NCBI GenBank assembly: GCA_902362875.1
Contig: CABIYF010000011.1
Span: 1-64,000 of the forward strand
Reading direction: 5' to 3'
Length of the DNA stretch: 64,000 bases
Origin: Eubacteriaceae bacterium
GTDB lineage: Bacteria > Bacillota > Clostridia > Lachnospirales > Lachnospiraceae
Shown: piece by piece, positions 18,928-25,869 of the stretch
How positions within the stretch are numbered: position 1 is the stretch's first letter
How the letters are laid out: each line of letters starts with the position of its first letter
Translations under genes and position numbers: made by a program
The notes under the pieces: generated by a model
What the model was told of the DNA's origin: nothing
The model's input: the letters and a program-made list of their open reading frames with translations, nothing else
Database searches by the model: none

Positions 18928-20095
18928 TCGATACATTTCTGTCATACAACTTAAAATTTCTTGCCAATTTAACACACAAAATCATCCATACCCCCGTCAC
19001 TCCTATAATCCAGAATTCATTTCCTGCAAATGACAATGTAATGTCATTTTCCATAAACCAGGCTCCGCTTGTAATATAGAGATTTGTTGGGTTTAGCAGG
19101 CGTAATATAACATTCATAAATGTTACATTCGAATAGTAAGCACCTAGGAACAATGCCATGTTTAAGAGAATTAATATAGCAAATGAAAAATAACTGTTCC
19201 CTAGCAAGAATTGGATTGCGATCGTTGCCAGTGCAATCAACAGGATGATTCCAAGATATACGGTAAGTGTTAGGATCAAGTATTGTATCTGCGTCATTTT
19301 AAAGAATGTAACAAATGGATAAAACCATCCCGAATATCTTTTTTCTGCAACTAGTGTGGAGGCGACCGAGACATTCCATAGTCCTTTGAATGATACGCAG
19401 TAAAAAAAATAAATCCATGTAACACTGCATAGTATCGCTGAAAATAAAATTCCACTTAACGTCCCTGCAAAAGCTTTATAATCCATGATTCTCTTCCCAG
19501 TTCTGGTTGCATCTACAAGATCATTTGTCTTTTGCAGTCTCTCATAATCCATGATAAACAAAATACTGAGTGCCATCAAAAGACTCATTTCCACGATTAA
19601 TTTTTTCCCTAACTTTGAATATAATAACGAATGAATCTCATAATACTGTCCTGGATAAAAAGCATCGTTATATTCTTTATCAGATTTGATCTCCTCCACT
19701 CTTTTTTGCAGATGCTCATAGTTATCTTTTACGAATTTCTTCATAAATCCCTTGGGGTGATACTGAAGCATTTCTTCTTTTTGTTTTAGGATCTTCGTCA
19801 TATCAAGTTTGTCATACAAGTCGATATTTTCTTTGTAATATTCTTGATATGCCTCGGATAACTGCTTTCTTTCATTTCTATTTTTAGCTTGACGTGAGTG
19901 GTTTGTATCATCTGTTTTTTTGATAATGTCATGCATGATCACTAATTCTTTGGATGTATCCTTATTTCCCGCCTCATTGTAAATAATTAAACAATTCACA
20001 AGACAAAATATCACTGCCAATAACCAAAGCATTGGATTTTTTACGATCTTTTGAAACTCTAATTTAAAAATTCTCATAAATCCACCTTTTTCCAT
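18875..20095 (-). CDS. ABC-2 type transporter permease, second of pair
   Basis: Membrane subunit of an ABC exporter. One N-terminal membrane helix (about 17-36, NPMLWLLAVIFCLVNCLIIY), a long polar loop to about residue 165 that is probably extracytoplasmic, then five to six helices. No catalytic motif. It begins inside the end of the other permease gene (22-nt overlap), so they are coupled. The last about 15 codons lie in the right arm of hairpin element copy 2, so the native C terminus may have been altered by that element. Substrate unknown. Confidence 0.85.
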   Translation of the reverse strand: MEKGGFMRIFKLEFQKIVKNPMLWLLAVIFCLVNCLIIYNEAGNKDTSKELVIMHDIIKKTDDTNHSRQAKNRNERKQLSEAYQEYYKENIDLYDKLDMTKILKQKEEMLQYHPKGFMKKFVKDNYEHLQKRVEEIKSDKEYNDAFYPGQYYEIHSLLYSKLGKKLIVEMSLLMALSILFIMDYERLQKTNDLVDATRTGKRIMDYKAFAGTLSGILFSAILCSVTWIYFFYCVSFKGLWNVSVASTLVAEKRYSGWFYPFVTFFKMTQIQYLILTLTVYLGIILLIALATIAIQFLLGNSYFSFAILILLNMALFLGAYYSNVTFMNVILRLLNPTNLYITSGAWFMENDITLSFAGNEFWIIGVTGVWMILCVKLARNFKLYDRNVSSIHKNIKKDRCTKNEFH

Positions 20096-21279
20096 CGCTT
20101 ACTTCTGATCTTATAAAACAGAAGCATCACTATGAGCCATGTGGCGAGCGCATACAATTCCCAGTATGCCAGAACCTGATCATTTGTAATCAGGAAAAGC
20201 ATATAATAAATTTTCCTCATAAGGAACATCATCGCTCCACAGACTGGAATTGAAACCGCAACAGCTCCCATATAATTTCCTATTGTTCTGCCGATAAAAT
20301 CAATGATCACAATACTTGCGATTGCAAATAATAAGATCAGGGCCATATAAAGTAACATATAAGTTCCAAAAGAAAGCTTATCGCACCAGTAAGAATTTGA
20401 TGCGATTCCCCAACTCTCACATCTCCAAAATACCGATAATCCCTTCAAATGCCAGATAATCCCATATACAGCCATTTGAAGAATTCCAACAAAGAGTGCA
20501 GCAAGTGCACTTGCTATCAATTGAATCTGATAAATCCTTCTTCCTGTTTTCGTCGTTGCCAGAATCGGAATAACCTGTCTTAAACGTTGTTTTAGCTGGT
20601 ATGGAATGATCAATGCAAAAAAACAGATCATGATCAAACCACCGATCATTACCATATCTTCTTGCAAAATGTAAAACACTCCCTCATGTACTAATGATAT
20701 GTAATCTCTTTTTACCCTCTTTTCGATTGCCTTTTGATATAACTTCGTTCCATCAAAAAATCCATCTGCTTTTAATTCTTTATATTTTTTATCCGAAACT
20801 CCATATTCAGATCCTTGAAACTCTCTGATATGTTCTAAAGCTTGTATATCCAAAAAAATTTTTGATGTCTTATCATTATAAAACACATAATTTTCTAATA
20901 TTTTATCAAGTTCTTTTTCCTGCTTTGATAAAGCTGTTTTCTGACCAAGTTCTTCATATTTTTTATTAAAAATTTCATAATCCACAATCCCTCTTTTTGA
21001 AAGCTCTTGATCTTGTTTTATGATCTTTGTAAAATCTTTTTCTAATTCCTGATGTTTTTCCTGATATTGTTTTTCATCTTTTACTTTCCACTTTGGTCCC
21101 CATTCTTTCACTAGTTCTGCCGTAAATGGAATGTCATACTTTGTATTTGTTACCTGTCCTCCAGTTGGATATAGATATATTTGTGTAAATGTCATATAGT
21201 ATAAAATAGAGAACATACATAATAACAGTATGATTCGAATATCCAATATTTTTTTACATTCATTGATTATGATCCGCAT
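20074..21279 (-). CDS. ABC-2 type transporter permease, first of pair
   Basis: Same architecture as the downstream permease: N-terminal helix (about 13-32), a charged loop rich in Lys/Glu/Gln to about residue 195, then a group of membrane helices in the C-terminal half (for example MVMIGGLIMICFFALIIPY). It begins 1 nt after the ATPase gene ends and overlaps the next permease by 22 nt. The two permeases probably form a heterodimer with the ATPase. Confidence 0.85.
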   Translation of the reverse strand: MRIIINECKKILDIRIILLLCMFSILYYMTFTQIYLYPTGGQVTNTKYDIPFTAELVKEWGPKWKVKDEKQYQEKHQELEKDFTKIIKQDQELSKRGIVDYEIFNKKYEELGQKTALSKQEKELDKILENYVFYNDKTSKIFLDIQALEHIREFQGSEYGVSDKKYKELKADGFFDGTKLYQKAIEKRVKRDYISLVHEGVFYILQEDMVMIGGLIMICFFALIIPYQLKQRLRQVIPILATTKTGRRIYQIQLIASALAALFVGILQMAVYGIIWHLKGLSVFWRCESWGIASNSYWCDKLSFGTYMLLYMALILLFAIASIVIIDFIGRTIGNYMGAVAVSIPVCGAMMFLMRKIYYMLFLITNDQVLAYWELYALATWLIVMLLFYKIRSKRWKKVDL

Positions 21280-21280
21280 G

Positions 21281-22138
21281 TTATTTTTCCTCCTTGTAAG
21301 TGACTAAAAATACATCTTCAAGGTTTGGCATACAAGACCTTGCACTATCTTCTTCCTCACTGTAATATCGGACCATCATTTTTTCTGATTCCTGGCGCAT
21401 GGACAAAATAATTCGTTTTTGTTCGAATTCCTGAATCTCGGATTCATTGATCAATCGCTCAAAAACCTTTCCATAAAGTTCCTTGCAGATGTTTGGAACT
21501 GTATCATTTTTTAATAAATGTTTTTCTTTGATCATAATGACATGATTTGCAATGGATTCAATGTCTGACACAATATGTGTTGAAAGGATCACTATTCGAT
21601 CCTTGGATAATACGGATAATATATTTCGAAATCTTACTCTCTCTTTTGGATCAAGTCCTGCCGTTGGTTCATCTAATACAAGAATTTTTGGATCATTTAA
21701 CATTGCCTGTGCGATCCCTACACGCTGAATCATTCCACCAGAGAATTTTTTCATTTTCTTATTGGAGACATCGCTTAATCCTACTAACTCCAATAATTCT
21801 GGGATTTTTTCTCTTGCAGCTTCTTTGGAAATTCCTTTTAACGCTGCAAGATAATCAAGATACTGTGTTGGTGTATTATTTTTATAATATCCAAAATGCT
21901 GTGGCAAATAACCGATCACATCCCGGTATGTTTCTCCCATTTTATAAATATCCATTCCATCGTATAAAATCTCTCCGCTTGTCGGATACAAAAGTGTTGT
22001 GATCATTTTGATCAATGTCGTTTTCCCTGCACCATTTGGTGCGAGCATGGCATATAAACCATTTTCAAGTTCCAGATTAATATCTTCCACTGCTGTGAAT
22101 TTTCCATAATCTTTTCTAATATGCGAAAGTGTAAGCAT
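21281..22138 (-). CDS. ABC transporter ATP-binding protein
   Basis: Nucleotide-binding subunit of the exporter. Walker A is APNGAGKTTL, the signature is FSGGMIQRVG, Walker B is ILVLDEPTAGLD, and the switch His lies in LSTHIVSDIE. The start at 22138 (MLTLSHI) has an AGGAG-type site and overlaps the upstream gene by 23 nt; the frame is open a further 42 nt. The C-terminal tail after about residue 220 is charged and family-specific. Similar to ATPases of peptide/bacitracin-type exporters; the cargo cannot be told. Confidence 0.92.
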   Translation of the reverse strand: MLTLSHIRKDYGKFTAVEDINLELENGLYAMLAPNGAGKTTLIKMITTLLYPTSGEILYDGMDIYKMGETYRDVIGYLPQHFGYYKNNTPTQYLDYLAALKGISKEAAREKIPELLELVGLSDVSNKKMKKFSGGMIQRVGIAQAMLNDPKILVLDEPTAGLDPKERVRFRNILSVLSKDRIVILSTHIVSDIESIANHVIMIKEKHLLKNDTVPNICKELYGKVFERLINESEIQEFEQKRIILSMRQESEKMMVRYYSEEEDSARSCMPNLEDVFLVTYKEEK

Positions 22139-22883
22139 CCTTCTCCTCCATTCTTCCAACCAAAGTAAATAAAGCCACAAAACACACGATCATTGTTGCA
22201 ATCTGAATTCCTAATGGAATATATTCAAAAAGAAATAAAATCTTTGTTTCCGGTAATCGCATGATCGCTGCAAAAAGTAATACCCATATTGCACCAAGAC
22301 CCGCAAAGCACTTATAGTTATTCCATCTATGATAAATGTATACAGCAATGATCGCAAAGACCAACATACTTGAAACTCCGATAACTCCAACCGATAAGAC
22401 TGCTTTCTCCCTAATACCACTAAAGAATAAAAAGCTGGTATTTACCAGAGATAATACAACTGCTGTATAAAATAAGCGAAGACTTACAATATAATTCATT
22501 GAATAATACATCGTATTTCTTAATTCATTGATCTGCGTCTGTTCGTCCATATAGCAAGTAAAGTAAGAAAACAATAGAAAGAAAACGGGCATTCCCAAAA
22601 AAGCTGCCCCAAATTGTCTGATTTCCTCCTCAAAGGAAAGTACTAGTCCAAGACACACGGCAAAATAAATTATAAACGTCGCAAAAAATACAGAAAGATT
22701 TTTATAATAAATGACTCTTAACCCAGGTCCCAAATAAATCTTTTTCATTCTTTTTAGAAATGAAATCTTTTGAGGCATACCTTTTAAAATGATGTCTTCA
22801 ATTTCATTCTGTATTTCTGACCGTCGTGGGTAATGAACGTCCATCTGTTCTACATAAAATTCCTGATTATTTTCTTTTTTCAT
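22116..22883 (-). CDS. Six-helix membrane protein of unknown function (possible anti-sigma)
   Basis: I do not recognise a named family. The N-terminal about 60 residues are polar (MKKENNQEFYVEQMDVHYPRR) and cytoplasmic in appearance; six hydrophobic helices follow (starting near 62, 90, 132, 158, 185 and 215). It overlaps the sigma factor stop by 1 nt and the ATPase start by 23 nt, so its synthesis is coupled to both. Membrane proteins directly after ECF sigma genes are often anti-sigma factors. No zinc-finger HxxxCxxC motif is visible, so if it is one it is of another type. Confidence 0.7.
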   Translation of the reverse strand: MKKENNQEFYVEQMDVHYPRRSEIQNEIEDIILKGMPQKISFLKRMKKIYLGPGLRVIYYKNLSVFFATFIIYFAVCLGLVLSFEEEIRQFGAAFLGMPVFFLLFSYFTCYMDEQTQINELRNTMYYSMNYIVSLRLFYTAVVLSLVNTSFLFFSGIREKAVLSVGVIGVSSMLVFAIIAVYIYHRWNNYKCFAGLGAIWVLLFAAIMRLPETKILFLFEYIPLGIQIATMIVCFVALFTLVGRMEEKDAYTFAY

Positions 22884-23467
22884 TACTGATAGTCCACCTC
22901 GCTTTTTATTTGTCGTATTATTTTATAAAACCTTGATTTCACTGTGTTTTCGGAAATATTTAATGTCTGCGATATGTCCTGAAATGTCCTTTCTTCAAAA
23001 CATTTCATATAAAAAATCTCCTGCCACTCCTGCTTATATAGCGAAACAATTTCCATAATGTCCTCTATCAGCTCCTTATGGATGATCAACTCGGACAAAT
23101 CCCTGATCGCTGTTCCTAAATTACTACTGTGAAGTTCCAGATTCTCATCTGTCATATCAATCTGTTCTTGTTTAAATGACAAACGATGTACCTTGCTTCG
23201 ATAATGATCACATATCTTATTCGATGCGATTCTATACATCCATGTCCGAAATGAAGCCTTTTTATGATCAAACATTGTGATTTTTTGCAATATCTGTATA
23301 AAAATATCCTGTGTCAGATCTTTTGCAAGTTCTTCATTTCCTGTTTGCCGATATACATATGCATAGATTTCCTTGTAATAATATGAGATCAGTGCGTTGG
23401 CTGCCTCTTTATCTTGTTTTTTCTTTATTCTTTTGATCAACTTTTGTTCTATTAACATGCATGCCAC
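22883..23467 (-). CDS. ECF-type RNA polymerase sigma-70 factor
   Basis: Alternative sigma factor. Region 2 is visible at about residues 25-90 (ALISYYYKEIYAYVYRQTGNEELAKDLTQDIFI, then FRTWMYRIASNKICDHYR), and region 4 at about 140-190 (WQEIFYMKCFEERTFQDISQTLNISENTVKSRFYK). There is no region 1 or 3, as expected for ECF factors. It heads a tight five-gene operon ending in an ABC exporter, so the system probably senses an envelope stress or antimicrobial and exports it. Two possible ATG starts lie three codons apart. A TATAAT occurs upstream without a clear housekeeping -35; autoregulation is likely but not shown. Confidence 0.92.
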   Translation of the reverse strand: MACMLIEQKLIKRIKKKQDKEAANALISYYYKEIYAYVYRQTGNEELAKDLTQDIFIQILQKITMFDHKKASFRTWMYRIASNKICDHYRSKVHRLSFKQEQIDMTDENLELHSSNLGTAIRDLSELIIHKELIEDIMEIVSLYKQEWQEIFYMKCFEERTFQDISQTLNISENTVKSRFYKIIRQIKSEVDYQ

Positions 23468-23544
23468 TCATTTCTTGGTTTTTTGTACTGTACATTATTA
23501 TATACGGAATTATTTGTTAAAAAGTTTTAATTCTATGAAATAAA

Positions 23545-23593
23545 ATAAAATCGCTATGCAACAACCTTTATAGACCATTGCACAGCGATTTTG
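23545..23593 (-). terminator. Terminator of the Gfo/Idh gene
   Basis: AAAATCGCT-ATGCA pairs with TGCACAGCGATTTT, one base bulged, with a 17-nt loop; on the minus strand it runs into a long T-rich tract. It separates the oxidoreductase gene from the sigma operon. Confidence 0.75.
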
Positions 23594-23679
23594 TTCAATC
23601 CCGCATTTTTTTATATAGTATTTTTCCCTATTTCCGCATTTTTTATTCATCTTGTCATACAAATAATTTTATGATTTTA

Positions 23680-24615
23680 CTATGCCGATATCATCTCACT
23701 AACTTCCAGAATCTTCTTCGTATCCTCCAGACAATGTTTCTCACTCTGCACCTTCCCATTTTTTACATCCTCTATAAAATCTTCTATCTGCATTGTCATA
23801 TCATTTCCCTTGAATGGATATTTTTTTGTTTCTGTTGTTCCGTCCTTCCAAAGAATCGTATAATCAATGATTCTGTTATAATTTGGAATCATGATCTCTC
23901 CTTTAGTCCCGACAATTTTCGCATATCTTTCCATCTCACGGTCAATGGCTCCTTCGGCTGTTGCGATGCATCCATCCTTAAAATGAATTGCTGATCTGAA
24001 ATAATAATTGATACCTTCGATATCTTTTCTCTCAGTTTCTATCTTGTCAATTTCTTCTTCATGGATTCCAAGAATAAACCCAAGCACATAACTTCCAATA
24101 TCATTCAATGCTCCTCCTTGTTCTTTATCAAACAAAAATGACGTCTTTGGCAATCCTGATGAGTCTGAACAGAAATTTGCATAAATCGTTTGGATGTTTC
24201 CGATTCTCTTCAGATCTTCTTTTAGATGATCATATCCTGTGTTAAATTTTGTTTTTAATGCCTCGGTACATAATGTATTGGTTTCTTTTACTTTTTCCCT
24301 AATCTCGTTTACATCTTTGGATTTTAACACTAACGGCTTCTCACTTAATACTGGAATATGGTGTTCCAATGATTTTAAAATCCATTCTTTATGAAATTTA
24401 TGAGTCAACGCGATATAAACAGCATCTACCTGCGGATCATTTAACAGTTCTTCATAGTCTTTATATACTTTGACTTCTGGATGTTCTTTTAAATACGGAT
24501 CATCCATGGAAACTGACCGTGAGCCAATCGCATAAATCTTTCCTTCATCTGCTGCCTCGATTGCCTTTACGAACTTTCTGGCAATTCTGCCAAATCCTAT
24601 AATTCCAAAATTCAT
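23680..24615 (-). CDS. Gfo/Idh/MocA family NAD(P)-dependent oxidoreductase
   Basis: Oxidoreductase of the glucose-fructose oxidoreductase/inositol dehydrogenase family. The N-terminal Rossmann motif GIIGFGRIARKF and the catalytic-loop EKPLVL are visible, followed by the C-terminal beta-sheet substrate domain (GGALNDIGSYVLG). The length (311 aa) is normal. The family acts on many sugars and polyols, and nothing nearby fixes the substrate. It has its own promoter and a shared 35-bp element just upstream of it. Confidence 0.88.
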   Translation of the reverse strand: MNFGIIGFGRIARKFVKAIEAADEGKIYAIGSRSVSMDDPYLKEHPEVKVYKDYEELLNDPQVDAVYIALTHKFHKEWILKSLEHHIPVLSEKPLVLKSKDVNEIREKVKETNTLCTEALKTKFNTGYDHLKEDLKRIGNIQTIYANFCSDSSGLPKTSFLFDKEQGGALNDIGSYVLGFILGIHEEEIDKIETERKDIEGINYYFRSAIHFKDGCIATAEGAIDREMERYAKIVGTKGEIMIPNYNRIIDYTILWKDGTTETKKYPFKGNDMTMQIEDFIEDVKNGKVQSEKHCLEDTKKILEVSEMISA

Positions 24616-24658
24616 GATGTTCTTCCTCGTATATTGTGTAGTTTTATTTATTGTCTAA

Positions 24659-24687
24659 ATTATAGTTCTGTTTGTTTTTTCTTGCAA
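24659..24687 (-). promoter_or_regulatory. Promoter of the Gfo/Idh gene
   Basis: TTGCAA and TATAAT on the minus strand with a 17-bp spacer, about 44 nt before the start codon. A 35-bp sequence repeated exactly elsewhere in the window starts 10 bp upstream of the -35. Confidence 0.75.
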
Positions 24688-24697
24688 TAATATTTTA

Positions 24698-24732
24698 ATT
24701 TGAAAGGTAGTCGTGGGGATTGTATATGAGAA
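24698..24732. repeat. 35-bp exact repeat, copy A
   Basis: Identical over 35 bp to 37961-37995. Both copies lie in the same orientation 6-10 bp upstream of the -35 of a minus-strand promoter (Gfo/Idh here, sua5 there). Read on the plus strand the repeat contains TTGAAA, 17 bp, TATATG, which could be a divergent promoter. Here it is followed within 13 bp by hairpin element copy 3. Confidence 0.75.
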
Positions 24733-24744
24733 AAAATAAATAAC

Positions 24745-24927
24745 GGTCTGGAAAAGCAGCATTAGAATTTTGCCGTGTTTTTGAAAAGTTCGCAGCTCAA
24801 TTGGGCGATTGTTTGAGCCTCAAAGACTTATGATTTGAATACCTTTGAAGGCGAGTTATCGCAGGAAATTGAGCGGATAAGCGACTTGTCAAAAACACGT
24901 GCAAAATTCTCTAGCTGCTTCGACACC
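24745..24927 (+). ncRNA. Hairpin element, copy 3 (covarying structured motif, extended hairpin)
   Basis: A 183-nt foldback with an imperfect outer stem. The core boxes appear in the same order as in copy 2 on the plus strand: CGCAGC, helix A (TCAATT/AATTGA), GGG, helix B (CGAT/ATCG), GTTTGAGC, GCGAGTT, CAGGA, GCGGATAAGCG. Helices A and B differ from those of copies 1 and 2 in sequence but still pair. The hairpin between GTTTGAGC and GCGAGTT is longer here, with its own stem (GCCT-CAAAG / CTTTGAAGGC). The region 24616-24953 otherwise holds only the promoter and the 35-bp repeat. Confidence 0.68.
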
Positions 24928-24953
24928 ATTTGCTCCTAAGTTGTCAATTCTGT

Positions 24954-25868
24954 TTATGACTCAATAATAATATTTTCTAATCCACCTTCGACTGCCCAGC
25001 TTTTAAATTCCTGCATCTGTTCTTTGGTGTACAGTTTTGGATTTTCTTCAAAGCAGTATTCTTTATCTACCAGATGGTATTTGGCTTCTGCCAGTGGATT
25101 GTAGTTTAAGATCTCATAAGAAACATACTGATAGATTCCATTTAAATTTTTTGCGATTCCTTTGATATTGTCTTTGGTTGCGGTCATGCCTGGGATCATC
25201 GGTGTTCTTATGATCACTTTGTCTCTGTTTGATGTCTCTAATAAATATCTGATATTGTCTTTGATCTTGTGGTTTGAAACTCCTGTGTAATACATGTGGT
25301 CTTTCTCTGTTGCCAGTTTAAAGTCTGCAAAGATGCGGTCTAAATATGGAAGTATCTCTTTGATTACTTCTAAATCTGCATACAGGGATGTCTCGATCGC
25401 GGTGTGGATTCCTTCTTTTTTGCATGCTTTTAGCAGTTCTTTTGTAAACTTCCACTGTAATAATGGTTCTCCGCCTGAGATTGTAACCCCACCGTTTCCA
25501 TGGCGGTAAAATGGCTTGTCTTTACGAATTTCTTCCATGACCATTTCTACAGTCATCTCTTTAGAATCCATGACGATTGCACCTGTTGGACACCAATCAA
25601 TAATGGTATTCCAGTCTTCATCTCTGTTTGGATGAATGCGGATCTGGTCTTCTTCCAGTGTGACTCCTTGTTCTTTTGATTTGGCGATACATGTCTTGCA
25701 ATGCATGCAGCGGTTCTCAAAATACATCGGTCTTTTGCGGATGGAAATTCCTTCTGGATTCTGGCACCAGACACATTTTAACGGACATCCTTTTAAAAAT
25801 ACTGTGGTACGAATTCCGTCTCCATCGTGAGTTGAAAATCTGCGAATATCAAATACTTTTCCTGTCAT
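24954..25868 (-). CDS. Glycyl radical enzyme activase (radical SAM)
   Basis: Radical SAM protein that installs the glycyl radical in the adjacent enzyme. The radical SAM cluster is GCPLKCVWC, preceded by FSTHDGDGIRTTVFLKG typical of activases. An inserted ferredoxin-like domain follows with CMHCKTC and a later WCPTG, enough for one extra 4Fe-4S cluster where many relatives have two. GNGGVTISGGEP is the usual second motif. I start at the ATG one base after the partner's stop codon; the frame is open 87 nt upstream but overlaps the partner's coding region. Confidence 0.93.
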   Translation of the reverse strand: MTGKVFDIRRFSTHDGDGIRTTVFLKGCPLKCVWCQNPEGISIRKRPMYFENRCMHCKTCIAKSKEQGVTLEEDQIRIHPNRDEDWNTIIDWCPTGAIVMDSKEMTVEMVMEEIRKDKPFYRHGNGGVTISGGEPLLQWKFTKELLKACKKEGIHTAIETSLYADLEVIKEILPYLDRIFADFKLATEKDHMYYTGVSNHKIKDNIRYLLETSNRDKVIIRTPMIPGMTATKDNIKGIAKNLNGIYQYVSYEILNYNPLAEAKYHLVDKEYCFEENPKLYTKEQMQEFKSWAVEGGLENIIIES

Positions 25869-25869
25869 C

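Noticed and set aside
24698..24732. 35-bp repeat as a CRISPR repeat
   Set aside because: Only two copies 13 kb apart, no spacer array and no cas genes.
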